The notes below the pieces were generated by a model. The model did not search any database and was not told where the DNA came from. It worked only from the letters and a program-made list of their open reading frames with translations. The translations under genes were made by a program, and so were the position numbers. From contig FJOG01000042.1 in the NCBI GenBank assembly GCA_900073065.1, forward strand, positions 124,001 through 188,000: a DNA stretch of 64,000 nucleotides, in the 5' to 3' direction. This DNA is from Phialocephala subalpina. Its lineage: Eukaryota > Ascomycota > Leotiomycetes > Helotiales > Mollisiaceae. Positions 53,227 to 64,000 of the stretch are shown here, in pieces (the stretch's first letter is position 1; every line of letters starts with the position of its first letter).

Positions 53227-55128
53227 CTACTTCCTCACTTTCCCCTTGAAAGTCTTCAAAGGGTCAACTTTACGACCACCGTTCTTCTTTCTTCCCTTGT
53301 TCGCCATCCGCGCCTTTCTGATCCTGTTCTCAGTGGTCTTTCTCAAGCCGACAAAACCAAAATCTCCAGCAAGAGCCTTCTTGCCTTCCTTTGGCAGAAG
53401 ATAATCCGGAACATGCTTCAAATGTGATTGTACTCTAGCTGGTCGAAGTTCGCCATCATGTCGAAGATGGTATAAATCCTCGGGATTTTCCTCAAAATGT
53501 CGCTTCAACTTCTCGCTCTTCACCAACTCCTGCCTCAGCTCTCTCGTTCTTGCTTCTCTGATTGCGATTCCGGTGACAGCTCGCAGCGCATCGTTCATTC
53601 GGTATCTGAAGGACTCCACTTGCTTCATGTCGAAATTGTATGGCTTGACCTCCTTTCCCTTCTTCCCTTGATGCTTGACAATCTTAGCCAACACTTTCTC
53701 GTCGTCCTTCGCAGACTCGATACTCGTAGGTTTGTGTTTCCGGTATTGTTCGGCGGGAATGACAAATGATAATGCCATCCCAGTCTGCCCAGCTCGTGCT
53801 GTTCGTCCAATTCGGTGCGTATATGATTTTGATGAAGTAGGCAGGTCGAAGTTCAGTACGCAGGCAACGTTCTTGAAGTCGATACCTCGCGACACACCGT
53901 ATTCCTTGTCCTTCTTTGCGGTCTTTCGCTTCTTCTTTGACGGGGCTACCTTTCCTTCGTCTGCTTTTCCATTTGTCGCTGAGGCATCCTCTTCTCTTTC
54001 TCCGTCCTTGCTAACATCCTCATCACCCAACACCTCGTACTCGTCCGATGCAATGATGATGTCGTATACGTTCTTGTTGAATTCCTCCACCACATGAATT
54101 CTCGAATTGACTGGCAGCTCCGAGTTGAGAATACAACTCCTCGTCCCAAATTGTTCCAGGAATAGCTTCAGTCTATAACATCGATCGATATCGCCAACAA
54201 AAATGATGCACTTTCCCTTGACTAATTTCAGCTTGAAGATGACATACGCTAGCAAAAACTTTTCATCCTCAGCACATCTAGATATTGTCAGCGAGATGGT
54301 ACAACTTCCCTATCAGAGAACTTACTTCACGACATATTGGCTCACGCCCTCGCCCGCTTCTTCGGTCTCTTCCAGCGTCAATATCTCTGGATTTCTGCAG
54401 AATAGTCCCTTCAATGTTTCAACCTCGCTGGTCAAAGTCGCGCTCATCAAAATTGTTTGCACGCCCTTCGGCATGATCTTGGCCACATTCTGAAGATCCT
54501 CGTCGTAACCATATGACAATACCAAGTCAGCCTCGTCAATGACCAAATGTGCGAGGTTATCGAGGGATAGGGCCGAGGAATTGAGATTGACGGAAGCTCG
54601 AGCTGGAGTCGCAATGACAATATCTGGGGAGTCGGCCAGCAGTGATCGTTGAACAGCATCGGAAACCTTTTGTGTGAGGTTGATCGCTCGAATATCCTTT
54701 GCGCAAAATGTCGAAAAGGATTCGACGACTTTGAAGACTTGCTCAGCGAGTTCGCGGGTGGGTACGAGGATCAGAGCGGAGGTGCTTGGGGTTGAAGATG
54801 TCTAAGAAGGTCAGCCATGCTTTTCACTATGCAGCATATTAAGTCCTACTTGTTTGCGCTTCAAGATTGAGTGAAGAATTGGCAGCAGATACGCAGCGGT
54901 CTTTCCTGATCCAGTCTTTGCTCTTGCCAGCACATCGCGACCTTCCAATGCCAAAGGAATGGCCTTGCTCTGTACCAATGTCGGAGTCTGGAAGTTTTGC
55001 TTCGCAATGCCTTGAAGCAACCGGGTGTCGAGACCTAGGGCTGCGAATCCGACCTCCTCCATCATCTTCTTCTCCTCAGCATGCTGCACCGGGGCAGGTA
55101 CATCATTTTCGTCTAATTTGCGTTTCAT
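53227..55128 (-). CDS. DBP9: ATP-dependent RNA helicase Dbp9 (DEAD box)
   Basis: Three exons (55128-54850, 54801-54326, 54277-53227) give 601 aa, the usual size of Dbp9. Motifs in order: Q motif around '[18 protein letters not shown]', motif I '[18 protein letters not shown]', '[13 protein letters not shown]', 'IATPAR', motif II '[19 protein letters not shown]', motif III '[12 protein letters not shown]', '[19 protein letters not shown]', motif VI '[15 protein letters not shown]'. The insertion with Lys-rich '[24 protein letters not shown]' and the C-terminal '[20 protein letters not shown]' and basic tail are specific to Dbp9/DDX56. It acts in the nucleolus in 60S ribosomal subunit assembly. 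The gene is intact. Confidence 0.97.
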
Positions 55129-56545
55129 CGTGATGTTGCTGTGAAATTTGAAGAGGTTGGTGGGATGGAGCAGCGCAGCATTTCTTCAATGAAATTTATT
55201 TCGGCCGCTTCTTACCGCCTCCCAAATAGGAATCGATTAAATGGTGACAGGCCACAAGGCATCAACACAAGCACACCCAAAAAAGTAAGGCTCCTTTGTC
55301 ATGTGACGTCGCCCTTTCTATGACATCTCCATTCCCGTTTGCTCTTGATAAATACCTTCAAACGTGCCGGGAGTATCTATCACATATTCTCACCGTGAAG
55401 GTTGAAGCGGATGAGCGATGTATGGTGTCTTGAGGAGCCTGCATCGGTATTGACGCATCTTCACCCGACAAATATTGGTGCCAGTGCACATAATGAGACC
55501 CAGAAACTTCTCCTATGGGTGAAGAAAGTCCTATCATCGATAGGTAGCGCTACTTGACGAAAGAGATAGGGTTCAGTTTTCATAACTGCTTGTCCCGAAG
55601 TACAGAAGAGCTCCCAGCCTAATATTTCCAGGATTCTTGCAGCGCAAGTCTGTGGTCCATGGTATCCATTCTTTTCCTTCATCTTGCTCCACCACCGCCC
55701 CTTGAGTCGATCTGTATGTCTCCCCTGTCTTATTTCCTGTGCGGTTAGAGAGTATATCTCCCTGAGAAAGCTTCTTTGGTATTGACTGTCGAGTAGTTGA
55801 AGCTTTAAGAAGTTGCTGTGGACGTGAAGATTGATTTGGGCTGGAAGTACCGAGATAACCGGCTTTCAACCGAAGTATAGGCTGGCCTCTCTCGGTGATA
55901 TCCCCGCATTTCGTTTCCCTCGCCCCCTGATATACTCGACGCTTCGGAAGTGATCGACCGCAACTTATTCATGCAACCCTGGTTTTACGTTGCAATCATT
56001 CTACATCTGTCTTAGTAGAACCGTCTGACCGTCTGAAGTTCAAAGAGTTGATTGTAACGTTACGACAAGCATGCTGAAATCGTGTGTGAAGGTCCCTTCA
56101 CCAGCTTCCCAAAGTACGAAGGTGGGATATAGATATCTGAGGTCCACATGTTCTCCGATTGCTTTCCCCGCAATTATCCATCCTCGCCATGTACTCGCAG
56201 CTATCTTATCCGAGCGCCGATGAGCACACCAATCGTGCGCCATGAATCTATCAAACCATTTGATAGCGCTGATTCCAGGGCCATGGTCGAAAGATGCGCG
56301 TGGTCGCTGCATGCAGTTCACGATAGAAGGTGGTACAGGCGAGAGGCAAAGTGAGATAGTCTGATAGGCAAGGGTTCCGACGTCCACTTTGCGGATAAGT
56401 GCGAAAGACTGTCAACTTAAAATGCGCTGATTCCCATCCTGGAAAAATGCTATTCTGCTCTGCAGCGACCGCGACTCTCGACGCGCTTTGCTATATATAC
56501 GATATCCATTGAGGTCGTTGGATCCGTTCTCCCGGTCCTGCAATC
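55129..56545. other. Intergenic stretch, no supported gene
   Basis: 1.4 kb between two divergent genes (DBP9 minus, OPT plus). Minus-strand frames at 55869-55573 and 56387-56040 lack motifs or exon signals. It holds both promoters; a TATATATAC stretch about 50 bp upstream of the OPT ATG (about 56490) could be a TATA element. Confidence 0.4.
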
Positions 56546-59500
56546 ATGTCCGGCCAAGTCGAAATCAATGAAGGCGTCGAGCCGTACTCCTCAGACACGG
56601 AGAAGCATCCGAAAGGAGCTTCCGATGATGTTCACGAGGCCAATTGGGGAGATCAGATCTCTCACGAGATGCTCGAGGTATTGGCACCAAATGGCGAGGG
56701 AGAGCACATCCTGAGCATCATTAACAACATGACTGAAGAAGAGGCTGTTGCCATTGTCGACGAGTCTGTCAAGTTCCATGCCGAGTAAGAACCCCCAAGT
56801 TTATTGTTTCTCTTTATGCATGTTGCTTTCGTGTCTTTTGATGTGCTCCTAGCACAGTTTTTTGGATTTTCATTGTCCCCACCTACCTGGGTCTTAAAGT
56901 CAGATTACTGACCTCCAATTTGCAGTGACTGGAACTTCCCTACAGATATGAGAGAGCGCATGGTCCGACTCCTGAAAGGCCGAAAACTCTATGGAGAGTA
57001 CTACGATCGCGATCTCAGAATCGATGCAACCATGATGAGATACTCTTCGCCATATCCTGGAGTTCGTGCCGTTGCAGAGCCGCTTGACAATACCGATGTC
57101 CCAATTGAGACTTTCCGAGCATACTTCTTGGGTATTGGATGGGCTGTGATTGGTACATTTATGTCGACATTCTTCAACAGTAGATTTCCTTCAATCAGTA
57201 AGTACAGCTTTGATTTGTTCCCTTGACGTCTCGAATCGCCAAGCCATCAGCGCCACGAAACGCCACGCCCGCTTCAAAGTTCCGACAAGGCTGGGACATT
57301 GAAACAATTTGTTCCTAATGTGTCGATCGTACTGACATCTGCCCTAGGTTTGGGAGGCTCCGTTATTCAAATCCTGCTGTTTCCCTGCGGAAAGGCCCTT
57401 GCATTGATCCTTCCCGATTGGGGTTTCACTGCTTATGGCGCACGTCACTCGCTGAATCCCGGGCCATGGACTTTTAAGGAACAAATGTTCGCAACGATCA
57501 CGTACAATATTGCAATCTATACCACCAACAGTTATGGAATGATTTTGGTTCAGAAGATGGATGTTTTCTATGGCGAGAAGTTTGTGACATTCGGCTATCA
57601 GCTGATGTTGACACTGTTCGTCCAACTTATGGGTATGGGTTTTGCGGGGTATCTGAGACGATTCAGCGTCTATCCAGGTGAACCTCCTTGGGTGTCCCGG
57701 TACTTGTGGGACATTTTACTGACTTGATTACAGTGAAAGCACTCTGGCCCACGATCCTGCCTACTATTGCCATGAACAGAGCTTTGACTAGACCCGAGCC
57801 AAGGGAAAACATCAATGGGTGGACAATTTCTCGTTACAGATTTTTCTATGTCTGTGCTATCAGCATGTTCTTCTACTACTGTACGTGCTTATTCATATAC
57901 TGATCTGTTGTTCTTTCGTATGAAAGCTCCAGAGCCGAGATCTGTGAGCTCGTTGGTTCCAGCTGTTGAGACATGTCCCAAAGTTTCTCAGCTCCTGGGA
58001 CATTCAAGAAAATCTTATGCTAATTCCACGGATAGGGCTTCCCGGGTATCTGTTCACGGCTATGTCCACGTTCAACTGGATGACTTGGATTAGTCCCAAG
58101 AACGTCCCTCTTGCAATCCTCACTGGTTCGGAATCAGGATTGGGCTTGTTCAATCCAATCACTACCTTCGATTGGAACATCGCTACTTCCTCGTACGCTG
58201 CTCTCGCCCAGCCATTCTTCGCGACGTGCACGATGTACTTCGGCAGTATTCTTGGTGCCTTCATCATTCTTGGCATTTTTTACTCGAACATGTACAACAC
58301 CGCTTACTTGCCAATCAACTCTTCCTCGGCGTTCGCAAACGATGCTACTTCCTTCAATGTCACGGTACGTCACTTTTTTCTCGAAGCTAAACTCCCTCAA
58401 TGTCCCAACTCTCGCAGGGCATGTTCTTCAATTCAAGCCTTGTTTGAAGAACGCTGACATAAATTGATGTGTAGAAAGTAGTCGTGAACAACAAGCTCGA
58501 CGAGACCCTTTATCAGGCATACTCCCCTCCTTTCTACTCGGCCGGTTACATCCTGACAGTCGGAGCAAACTTCGTCTTCTACCCAGTCTACTTCCTCTAC
58601 ATCATGGTTAACCAATGGAAGACTGTCGGTACCGCCTATGTAGACTTCTATAAGGGTATTCGACATGGGAAAGGACAGTACGAGGGAGCTATGGATGTGC
58701 ACAGCAGACTTATGTCCAAGTACAAAGAAGTTCCTGACTGGTGGTTCATCTTGATTCTCGTTGCCGCGATTGTGGTATCGATCATCTGGTATGTCAACCT
58801 CTCACTTCATTGTTCCCGTCGAGAGAACCTGCCCTCGACTCTGGGCCGGCTGGAAGAACTCTACTGACCTTCTACTAATAGGACTCAAATCTATCCCGTC
58901 GACACTCCAGTTTGGCTCGTCTTTCTCATGATCGGTATCAACCTCGTCTTCGCTGTCCCTCTCTCCTTCCTATCAGCAACCACAGGCACGAACTTGGGAT
59001 TGGGGGCCCTGATCCAAGTCATCACCGGTTTCGTCTTGCCCAACAACCCCAACGCCTTCCTCTTCGCTCAAACCCTCGGCTCCTGGGCGTTGGCTGGATA
59101 TGGAGACAATTACGTACAAGATCAGAAGATGGCTCATTACTGCAAGATTGCTCCAAGAGCTGTGTTCAGAAGTCAGATTGGGACGATCATCATCACTTGC
59201 TTCGTGGCTGTCGGAACGCAGGACTTCATTCTCACAAGTGTCAAGGGTCTTTGCACTCCTGATCAGCCTAGCAGATTCACATGCGGTAAGTCTTGAGTCT
59301 TTTTCTGCAACACAAAGATCTGGCGCCGCTCCAGAATCATCCTTGTCCCAGAACTCTTAGGACATTCATCTCCCCTCTGAAACTATGCTAATCAGATATT
59401 TCAGCGAATGATGGTTACCCCCTGTATGCTAGCTCCCTCATGTGGGGTCTCCTCGGATCCGACAGAATGTTCAACTCCTTATATCCGCTCTTCAAATGGT

Positions 59501-60003
59501 GCTTCCTAATCGGTTTCGGCATCTCTCTCGTCTTCCTCATCGGCCAAGGTTACGGTCCGAAGTATCTCCCCGGCGTCAGAGAGAAACTTCGAACATCCTT
59601 GCGACCACGGACATTCGAAATCCTCGACCGCACTCTATTCCCCTTCATCGGCTCTCTGCTCTGGCTCAACCCAATCCTCGTCATTCAAGGAGTACAACAT
59701 TGGGCACCATCTAATCTGTCGTATAAGACTCCTGGGATGATTCTGAGTTTTATATTCATGTACTGGCTCCCAAGACACAGGTTAGCGTGGTGGGAAAAGT
59801 ATAATTATGTCCTGTCAGCTGCGTTGACGGCTGGGGTGGCGGTTAGTGGGTTGGTGATGTTCTTTGCTATTGGCTATAATCCGAAGAGTTTGAAGTGGTG
59901 GGGTAATACGGTTTCTGGGGCTGGTGCGGATGGTGCTGGGAAGGGTATTTGGGCTCTTCCTGCTAGGGGTTACTTCGGACCAGAGAAGGGAAGCTTCCCT
60001 TAG
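56546..60003 (+). CDS. Oligopeptide transporter, OPT family
   Basis: Eight exons: 56546-56784, 56926-57197, 57348-57677, 57734-57880, 58036-58364, 58475-58788, 58882-59285, 59405-60003; total 877 aa. An acidic cytosolic N-terminus is followed by about 14-16 TM segments. Marks of the fungal OPT (Isp4-like) family are 'YPGVRAVAEPLDNTDVPIET' (compare the SPYPEVRA motif), 'NPGPWTFKEQMFATI', 'FPGYLF/FNWMTWISPKNVP', 'GLGLFNPITTFDW', and 'YMKVPDWW'-type 'YKEVPDWWFILIL'. The C-terminus ends 'NPKSLKWWGNTV...GPEKGSFP'. It imports small peptides with protons across the plasma membrane. No frame damage. Several introns contain TGTCC...GGACA inverted repeats. Confidence 0.95.
57693..58003. repeat. Mini-hairpins in OPT introns 3 and 4
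   Basis: Intron 3 has TGTCCC (57693-57698) and GGGACA (57708-57713). Intron 4 has ATGTCCCA (57973-57980) and TGGGACAT (57996-58003), perfect 8-bp arms. Intron 7 has TGTCC (59344-59348) and GGACA (59360-59364), and intron 5 carries a degenerate form (ATGTCCC...GGGCAT near 58400). The arms are the same sequence each time while loops differ. Confidence 0.7.
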
Positions 60004-60592
60004 ACGGAGACGGGATGGCCTCACGGCAGCAGAAATGAGAGGGGAAGAGGGGTGAGATTATGAGAACATGATAATGCGTTTGAATGGCAGCCAACCTACA
60101 CATTGAACAACAACAACACATCGGCCCTCGAAGCATGTGATGATGCTTGGCACGTGACTACTAATTTGCAACTTGATTTTCCTGTCCACCCCTGCTTTCT
60201 GATCCTTGGGAGCCGAGTCCAGATTTATCTGTGAACTTTTGATTACCTCTATCGACTAGTATGGCAAATATACTGTCCAATTCCGATGTTGAAACAAGTC
60301 GTGGTTGGTGCGACCAATTTCTCGAGATCCATGGAACATTCAAAAACAAGGAAGAACTGCCAACCCAATGCCGACAACTCCTCTCTACCCTCCTTCCAAC
60401 AATACACTAGCATGTGAATTCGACCCTCGAAGATGTATCAAGGGGGAAGCATGTCTCGTGTAACAATCGCATTCGCTCTCGGTGTCTCACGCTGTGGAGC
60501 CTGTCGGCTAACCTTAACATAAGGTTAACGTAATATTTCCTTCTTCGCGATTTCTAGCTCAAAGACTAATCCAACCTCTTTTTCCTCTCTTC
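60004..60592. other. Convergent intergenic region
   Basis: 590 bp between the OPT stop and the stop of the minus-strand fucosyltransferase-like gene. No gene seen. Confidence 0.4.
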
Positions 60593-62116
60593 TCAAGGCC
60601 ACATACTCAACTCGAACCAAATCCCCATCCGAGGAGGGCCGAAGACTGTGTTTATCTTATCTTTGTAGCATTCACCGTTTGCGAGTTTCTCTTCTTCTAT
60701 GCTTTCCCACCTCCCCTCTATCAGCTCGTTCCTCGCCTCCAGATCCAAACCCCGCTCCTCGATGTCTCGAGCCTCCAACGCCATCCGACTGGGTATCCAA
60801 GTCCCATCACCAATAACCACATGTCGACGAAACACAATATTGTATGAAAAACTACTCGCCCACGTCCCTCCAAAATGGCTACTCCGCAAAAGAACCATAT
60901 AATCAAGCAATGCCTGCTGATCCCAAGTCAGACTTTTCATCTCTTTCAATTCCTCCTCAAACTCCCCAACATTTTCTAGCAAAGCAAGTTTCGTCGTAAC
61001 TTTCATCCCCATTTTCTCCGCTGTTTTACTGAATCGTTTGATATCCGCCGGGGAGCCGGAAGCTAGGTATATGAATGCAAGCTTATGTTCCTTCGCAGCG
61101 GACAAGTAGGCGCTGGATTGTTCTTCGTAGGATGCGAATGAGGCTGCTACTGCGTCGACGTCTGTTCGAAGATGCGCGCCGTAGAATTTCCCTTCTGCTG
61201 GGATACCAGTTTTTGCGGGTTCGAGATTGAGTTTGTATTCTTTGTCCAAGGCGTAGAGAACTGTGGCTGCGAGGTGGAGAATGGAGGGGTTGAAGCGGAG
61301 GATTCGTCCGAATGTCGCGATGAAGGATGCTGAGTCGTGGAGGATGGGGAATTCGAAGAAAGAAGGAGTGATTGAGACGAGGATTTGCTTCGAGGCTGAG
61401 AATCCGGATGGGGCGCCGAAGTCGTGGACCCAGGTATCGAAGAGTGAGCGCCAGATCGAGGCGAAGTCCATGACTCTGTCTACTTTGAATGCATGGCCGA
61501 GATCTTTGGGTGTGAGTCCCGCGCGGGATATGGAGGCGTCGAGTAGGGATTCGGAGGTTATTATGCTGATTTGTGGACAGGCGGTCGTGAGGGAGGTGAT
61601 GAAGAAGTCTTCGTCGAACATATAGGTGAATGGTAGTGTCGTCCCTGCATGTAGTTCTATCAAGCCAGCATCACGTTCTTCGATCTTCGGTATTATGAGC
61701 GAAGTCGCTGTCATTTGTCAGCCACGTTTGCGCATCGAAAGGGAGGGAGTCTTACCTCCTGCTTCAATAGCATATCGTATACACGTCAAGATGATATTCC
61801 TGATATTTCCCACCCCTCCAAACGCATTGTCGCATTTGAAGATCAATCCCGGCTGCCATTCCTTCCCACTGCACAAGTCGCGCAGCGGTCCATCATTGTA
61901 TTCCCCATCGATCTCCCACGCTGCCGCTTCTCGAATGAACGTATCCTTATCCTGCCCAATATAATCCTCCTTGTTTCCTTCAACACTCGGCCAAGTCGGT
62001 CTCGAGAACGGTCTATATTCAGACCGCGATAAGAAATACGCACTAAAAAGAAGTACCAGAACTCCCAGCACCAAGAATCTGCTCAAACGAAGCCATCGCG
62101 ACGATGACACCGCCAT
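60593..62116 (-). CDS. O-fucosyltransferase-like type II membrane protein
   Basis: Two exons, 62116-61756 and 61707-60593 (intron 48 nt), give 491 aa. A short cytosolic tail with Arg residues precedes an N-terminal anchor ('FLVLGVLVLLFSAYFLS', about residues 14-30). The luminal part begins with a stem and 'GPLRDLCSGKEWQPGLIFKCDNAFGGVGNIRNIILTCIRYAIEAG' (in two stretches), a region typical of fungal proteins in the GDP-fucose O-fucosyltransferase-like fold. 'FYGAHLRTDVDA' (HLR, the donor-binding Arg region) and 'LDYMVLLRSSHFGGTWASSF' (a D/E...S-x-FGG-type C-terminal donor site) follow. Golgi/ER glycosylation is likely. Donor sugar and acceptor are not proven. Confidence 0.8.
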
Positions 62117-64000
62117 GCTCTCGAGGCTGCGATGTACCTAAAGATTATGAATCCCACCATTACAAGAAAAGGAGATAGGCAACCGCCAATGCAGTTTCGG
62201 GCTGAGCGCCTTGAATGGCTGATTGCTGATTACGTATCTACCTTAGAGTTTGGTCCGTGGACCCTTATCTGTTGGTTGGATAGGGCATAGCGGTGCGAGG
62301 ATTGTGTCTGTGCCGCTCTTGGGAATTGCTTCAGCCAGTCGTAGGGTTTTCTGAAAGTATCGAAGCTTGGCTTTGGGGCGCAGCTGAGAAGACAAGGCGC
62401 AACAATAAACTTTTCGTCGCAAGGTTGGGTTTGTCGAGGCGATTCAAATGACTGCGCTTGATAATTATGAAGCTAAATTGGAAATATCTTACGTTATGGG
62501 ATAGTCGTTGAAAGTTCGAGACAAAAGAAATCTCACGATGGTGACCCACCACCACTTTCTACTCATGGCTTGCAGGGGTCGCACGTACCTCCTGGATACG
62601 AGGGGCGAGGCGGGATGAATATCTCGACGAATTGAAGCCTATCACCTCCAACATTTCAGCACGATTTAGGCATATCGTAAGTACGATGCAGCTACATCAG
62701 ACCTGTGCCCAATGGTTTGGAAGTGCAAGTCGCTCGTAGGCGATAATGTTGAATGTTATATTACAAGAATGCGAAAGCTCGGCATAGCTTGGCCCTTGAA
62801 GCAAAGTGTAACTACAATGACTTATTCACTCGAGCTATTTCCTCGATGCGCAGTCTGGCCTCTTGAATTAATCTCCAAGTTCAGAAGACTATCTGGATCC
62901 CTTGGAGCCTAAGACAGAATAACAGACTTTCTATTGAGACGCCGCATCAAATAACTCCAGTCTATTAGAAGAGACCTCTAAAAATCCCGTTCTTGAAAGA
63001 GGCAAACATTTTGGGACTTTTTCGCTACGAAACGTTGTGGCTATGATACAGCAACTGTCTATGCACCCGGACAGACTTCTGAACAGACGCAAGTACTTCC
63101 AATGGCCATTCGTTTTCTTCCCTGTCGTTCCTATCAAAACCATCCGAGCACGTCCGCGGGTGATGTATAGGTGTCGAGCAACTTGGAATCATAGGAGGAG
63201 TTATGCTTCGAGGCAGCCGCCATTGGCAGGCGCTGACCAGTTCGCTTGCTATTCTTCGATCTGTGAGGTATCATCATACTGAAAAAGGTGACATTTGAGA
63301 CATTTCCTGGGCTGCGGATTCCTTTCGTCTCGACCAACATTGATGGAGGAAGTGATCGAGAGAACGAAGTCGACTTCAGTAGCGGCTGCTTGCAAAGCCT
63401 CAAAGGACTTTCCTCGCCCCTTTCCTCTCTCCAGCTTTCATTCCGCCTCGATGCTACAATTGCAAGTGATGGAAGAGGGCTGATGACATATCCATTTGTG
63501 CGCTGGAAGTCGAACTTGGTGGTTCAGTAGAGAACTGTTTGTCGAATGTCTTGTCATGTGCAAATCAGATGCGAACCATATCCCTCTTTTCTCAAGTTGT
63601 GCCCAGTTCGATAGTGCTTTGAGATCGAGTAAGGTTACAATCGATAGCACTGGAAACTGCAGTTCAATACAAGGATATTCCCAGGTATTGCACTACTTCC
63701 AACACCGCGAGAAGGGATATGGAATGGTATGCGGATTCATCTTCTGTTGTACCGTTTATAACTTCGCGAAGAGAATATTCAGCTGGGACCACATTCTCGA
63801 ATCCAGGTTCATCAGCTTGTTACAAGATCTGCTCTGTCCATTATCGGCGCTGAGAGCAAGGTCATTGTAGCTACCTATACCATCCGCAGGGCAAAGAAAT
63901 CTGTCAATGAGGTCGCCCTTCGTTCCAGACCTGTGTGGAATTAGGAAGCTTGATCGCAGAAGATTTGGTGAGATCGAACAGTTTCCGCAACAGGTTTAGG
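62117..64000. other. Window end, no supported gene
   Basis: 1.9 kb upstream of the fucosyltransferase-like gene and beyond. Open frames (for example 63496-63870 plus, 63403-63134 minus) have no motif, no intron logic and Cys/Ser-rich chance composition. A gene extending from beyond the right edge cannot be excluded. Confidence 0.4.

Noticed and set aside
56040..56387. 115-codon minus-strand frame upstream of the OPT gene
   Set aside because: No motif, no family resemblance, position in a promoter region.
63496..63870. 124-codon plus-strand frame near the window end
   Set aside because: Cys/Ser/Phe-rich chance composition and no motif; a real gene would need support from beyond the edge.
1..64000. 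tRNA, rRNA, CRISPR, bacterial operon or integron features
   Set aside because: No cloverleaf with box A/B words, no rRNA sequence and no spacer array was recognised; gene structure is eukaryotic throughout.

Overview
The window is nuclear DNA of a filamentous ascomycete (Pezizomycotina; Leotiomycetes/Helotiales is my guess from the protein families, not proven). The evidence is short spliceosomal introns of about 45-150 nt with GTRNGT / CTRAC / YAG signals, fungal-only families (NACHT-ankyrin STAND, NmrA, OPT, DUF3632, fungal CorA-like, Hbn1-type nitroreductase), and AT-rich transposon remains with C-to-T type nonsense changes that look like repeat-induced point mutation. No tRNA, rRNA, CRISPR or operon was seen. 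A 716-base run of N (42939-43654) is an assembly gap.

0-14 kb is accessory in character. It holds the end of a decayed Fot1/pogo transposon, a ubiquitin-like (ULD) protein that runs into an AMPK-beta-like glycogen-binding module, three small minus-strand proteins sharing one Cys/His signature, an NmrA-like oxidoreductase, a beta-lactamase-fold serine hydrolase, a 0.9-kb AT-rich element with terminal inverted repeats, a secreted Cys-rich protein, and a CorA-like membrane protein with a repeat-expanded helical stalk. 14-30 kb carries a fungal multi-TM protein, an Hbn1-type nitroreductase, an FAD/NADPH reductase lacking the FMN domain, a BTB protein and a carboxylesterase. The long region upstream of the reductase contains four exact matches to the iron-responsive GATA factor consensus.

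30-38 kb is a second accessory block. It has a 1590-aa NACHT-ankyrin receptor with a decayed copy of its own C-terminus just downstream, then an unrecognised gene broken by a 549-bp element with a 9-bp target duplication, then a DUF3632 protein. 39-62 kb is mostly conserved: an SDR/epimerase-type reductase, a small unknown protein, a GNAT cut by the gap, a GT92-like glycosyltransferase, a 1545-aa coiled-coil protein, a degenerate minisatellite, the ribosome-biogenesis helicase DBP9, an eight-exon OPT peptide transporter and an O-fucosyltransferase-like type II membrane protein. 62.1-64 kb shows no convincing gene.

The genes do not form one pathway. The strongest leads for something new are the ULD-AMPK-beta fusion, the local family of CxH...CxxC mini-proteins, the SreA-type site cluster upstream of a Cys-motif reductase, and a recurring AATGTCCC/GGGACATT mini-hairpin found mainly in introns. 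Splice junctions were placed by eye from reading frame and consensus.
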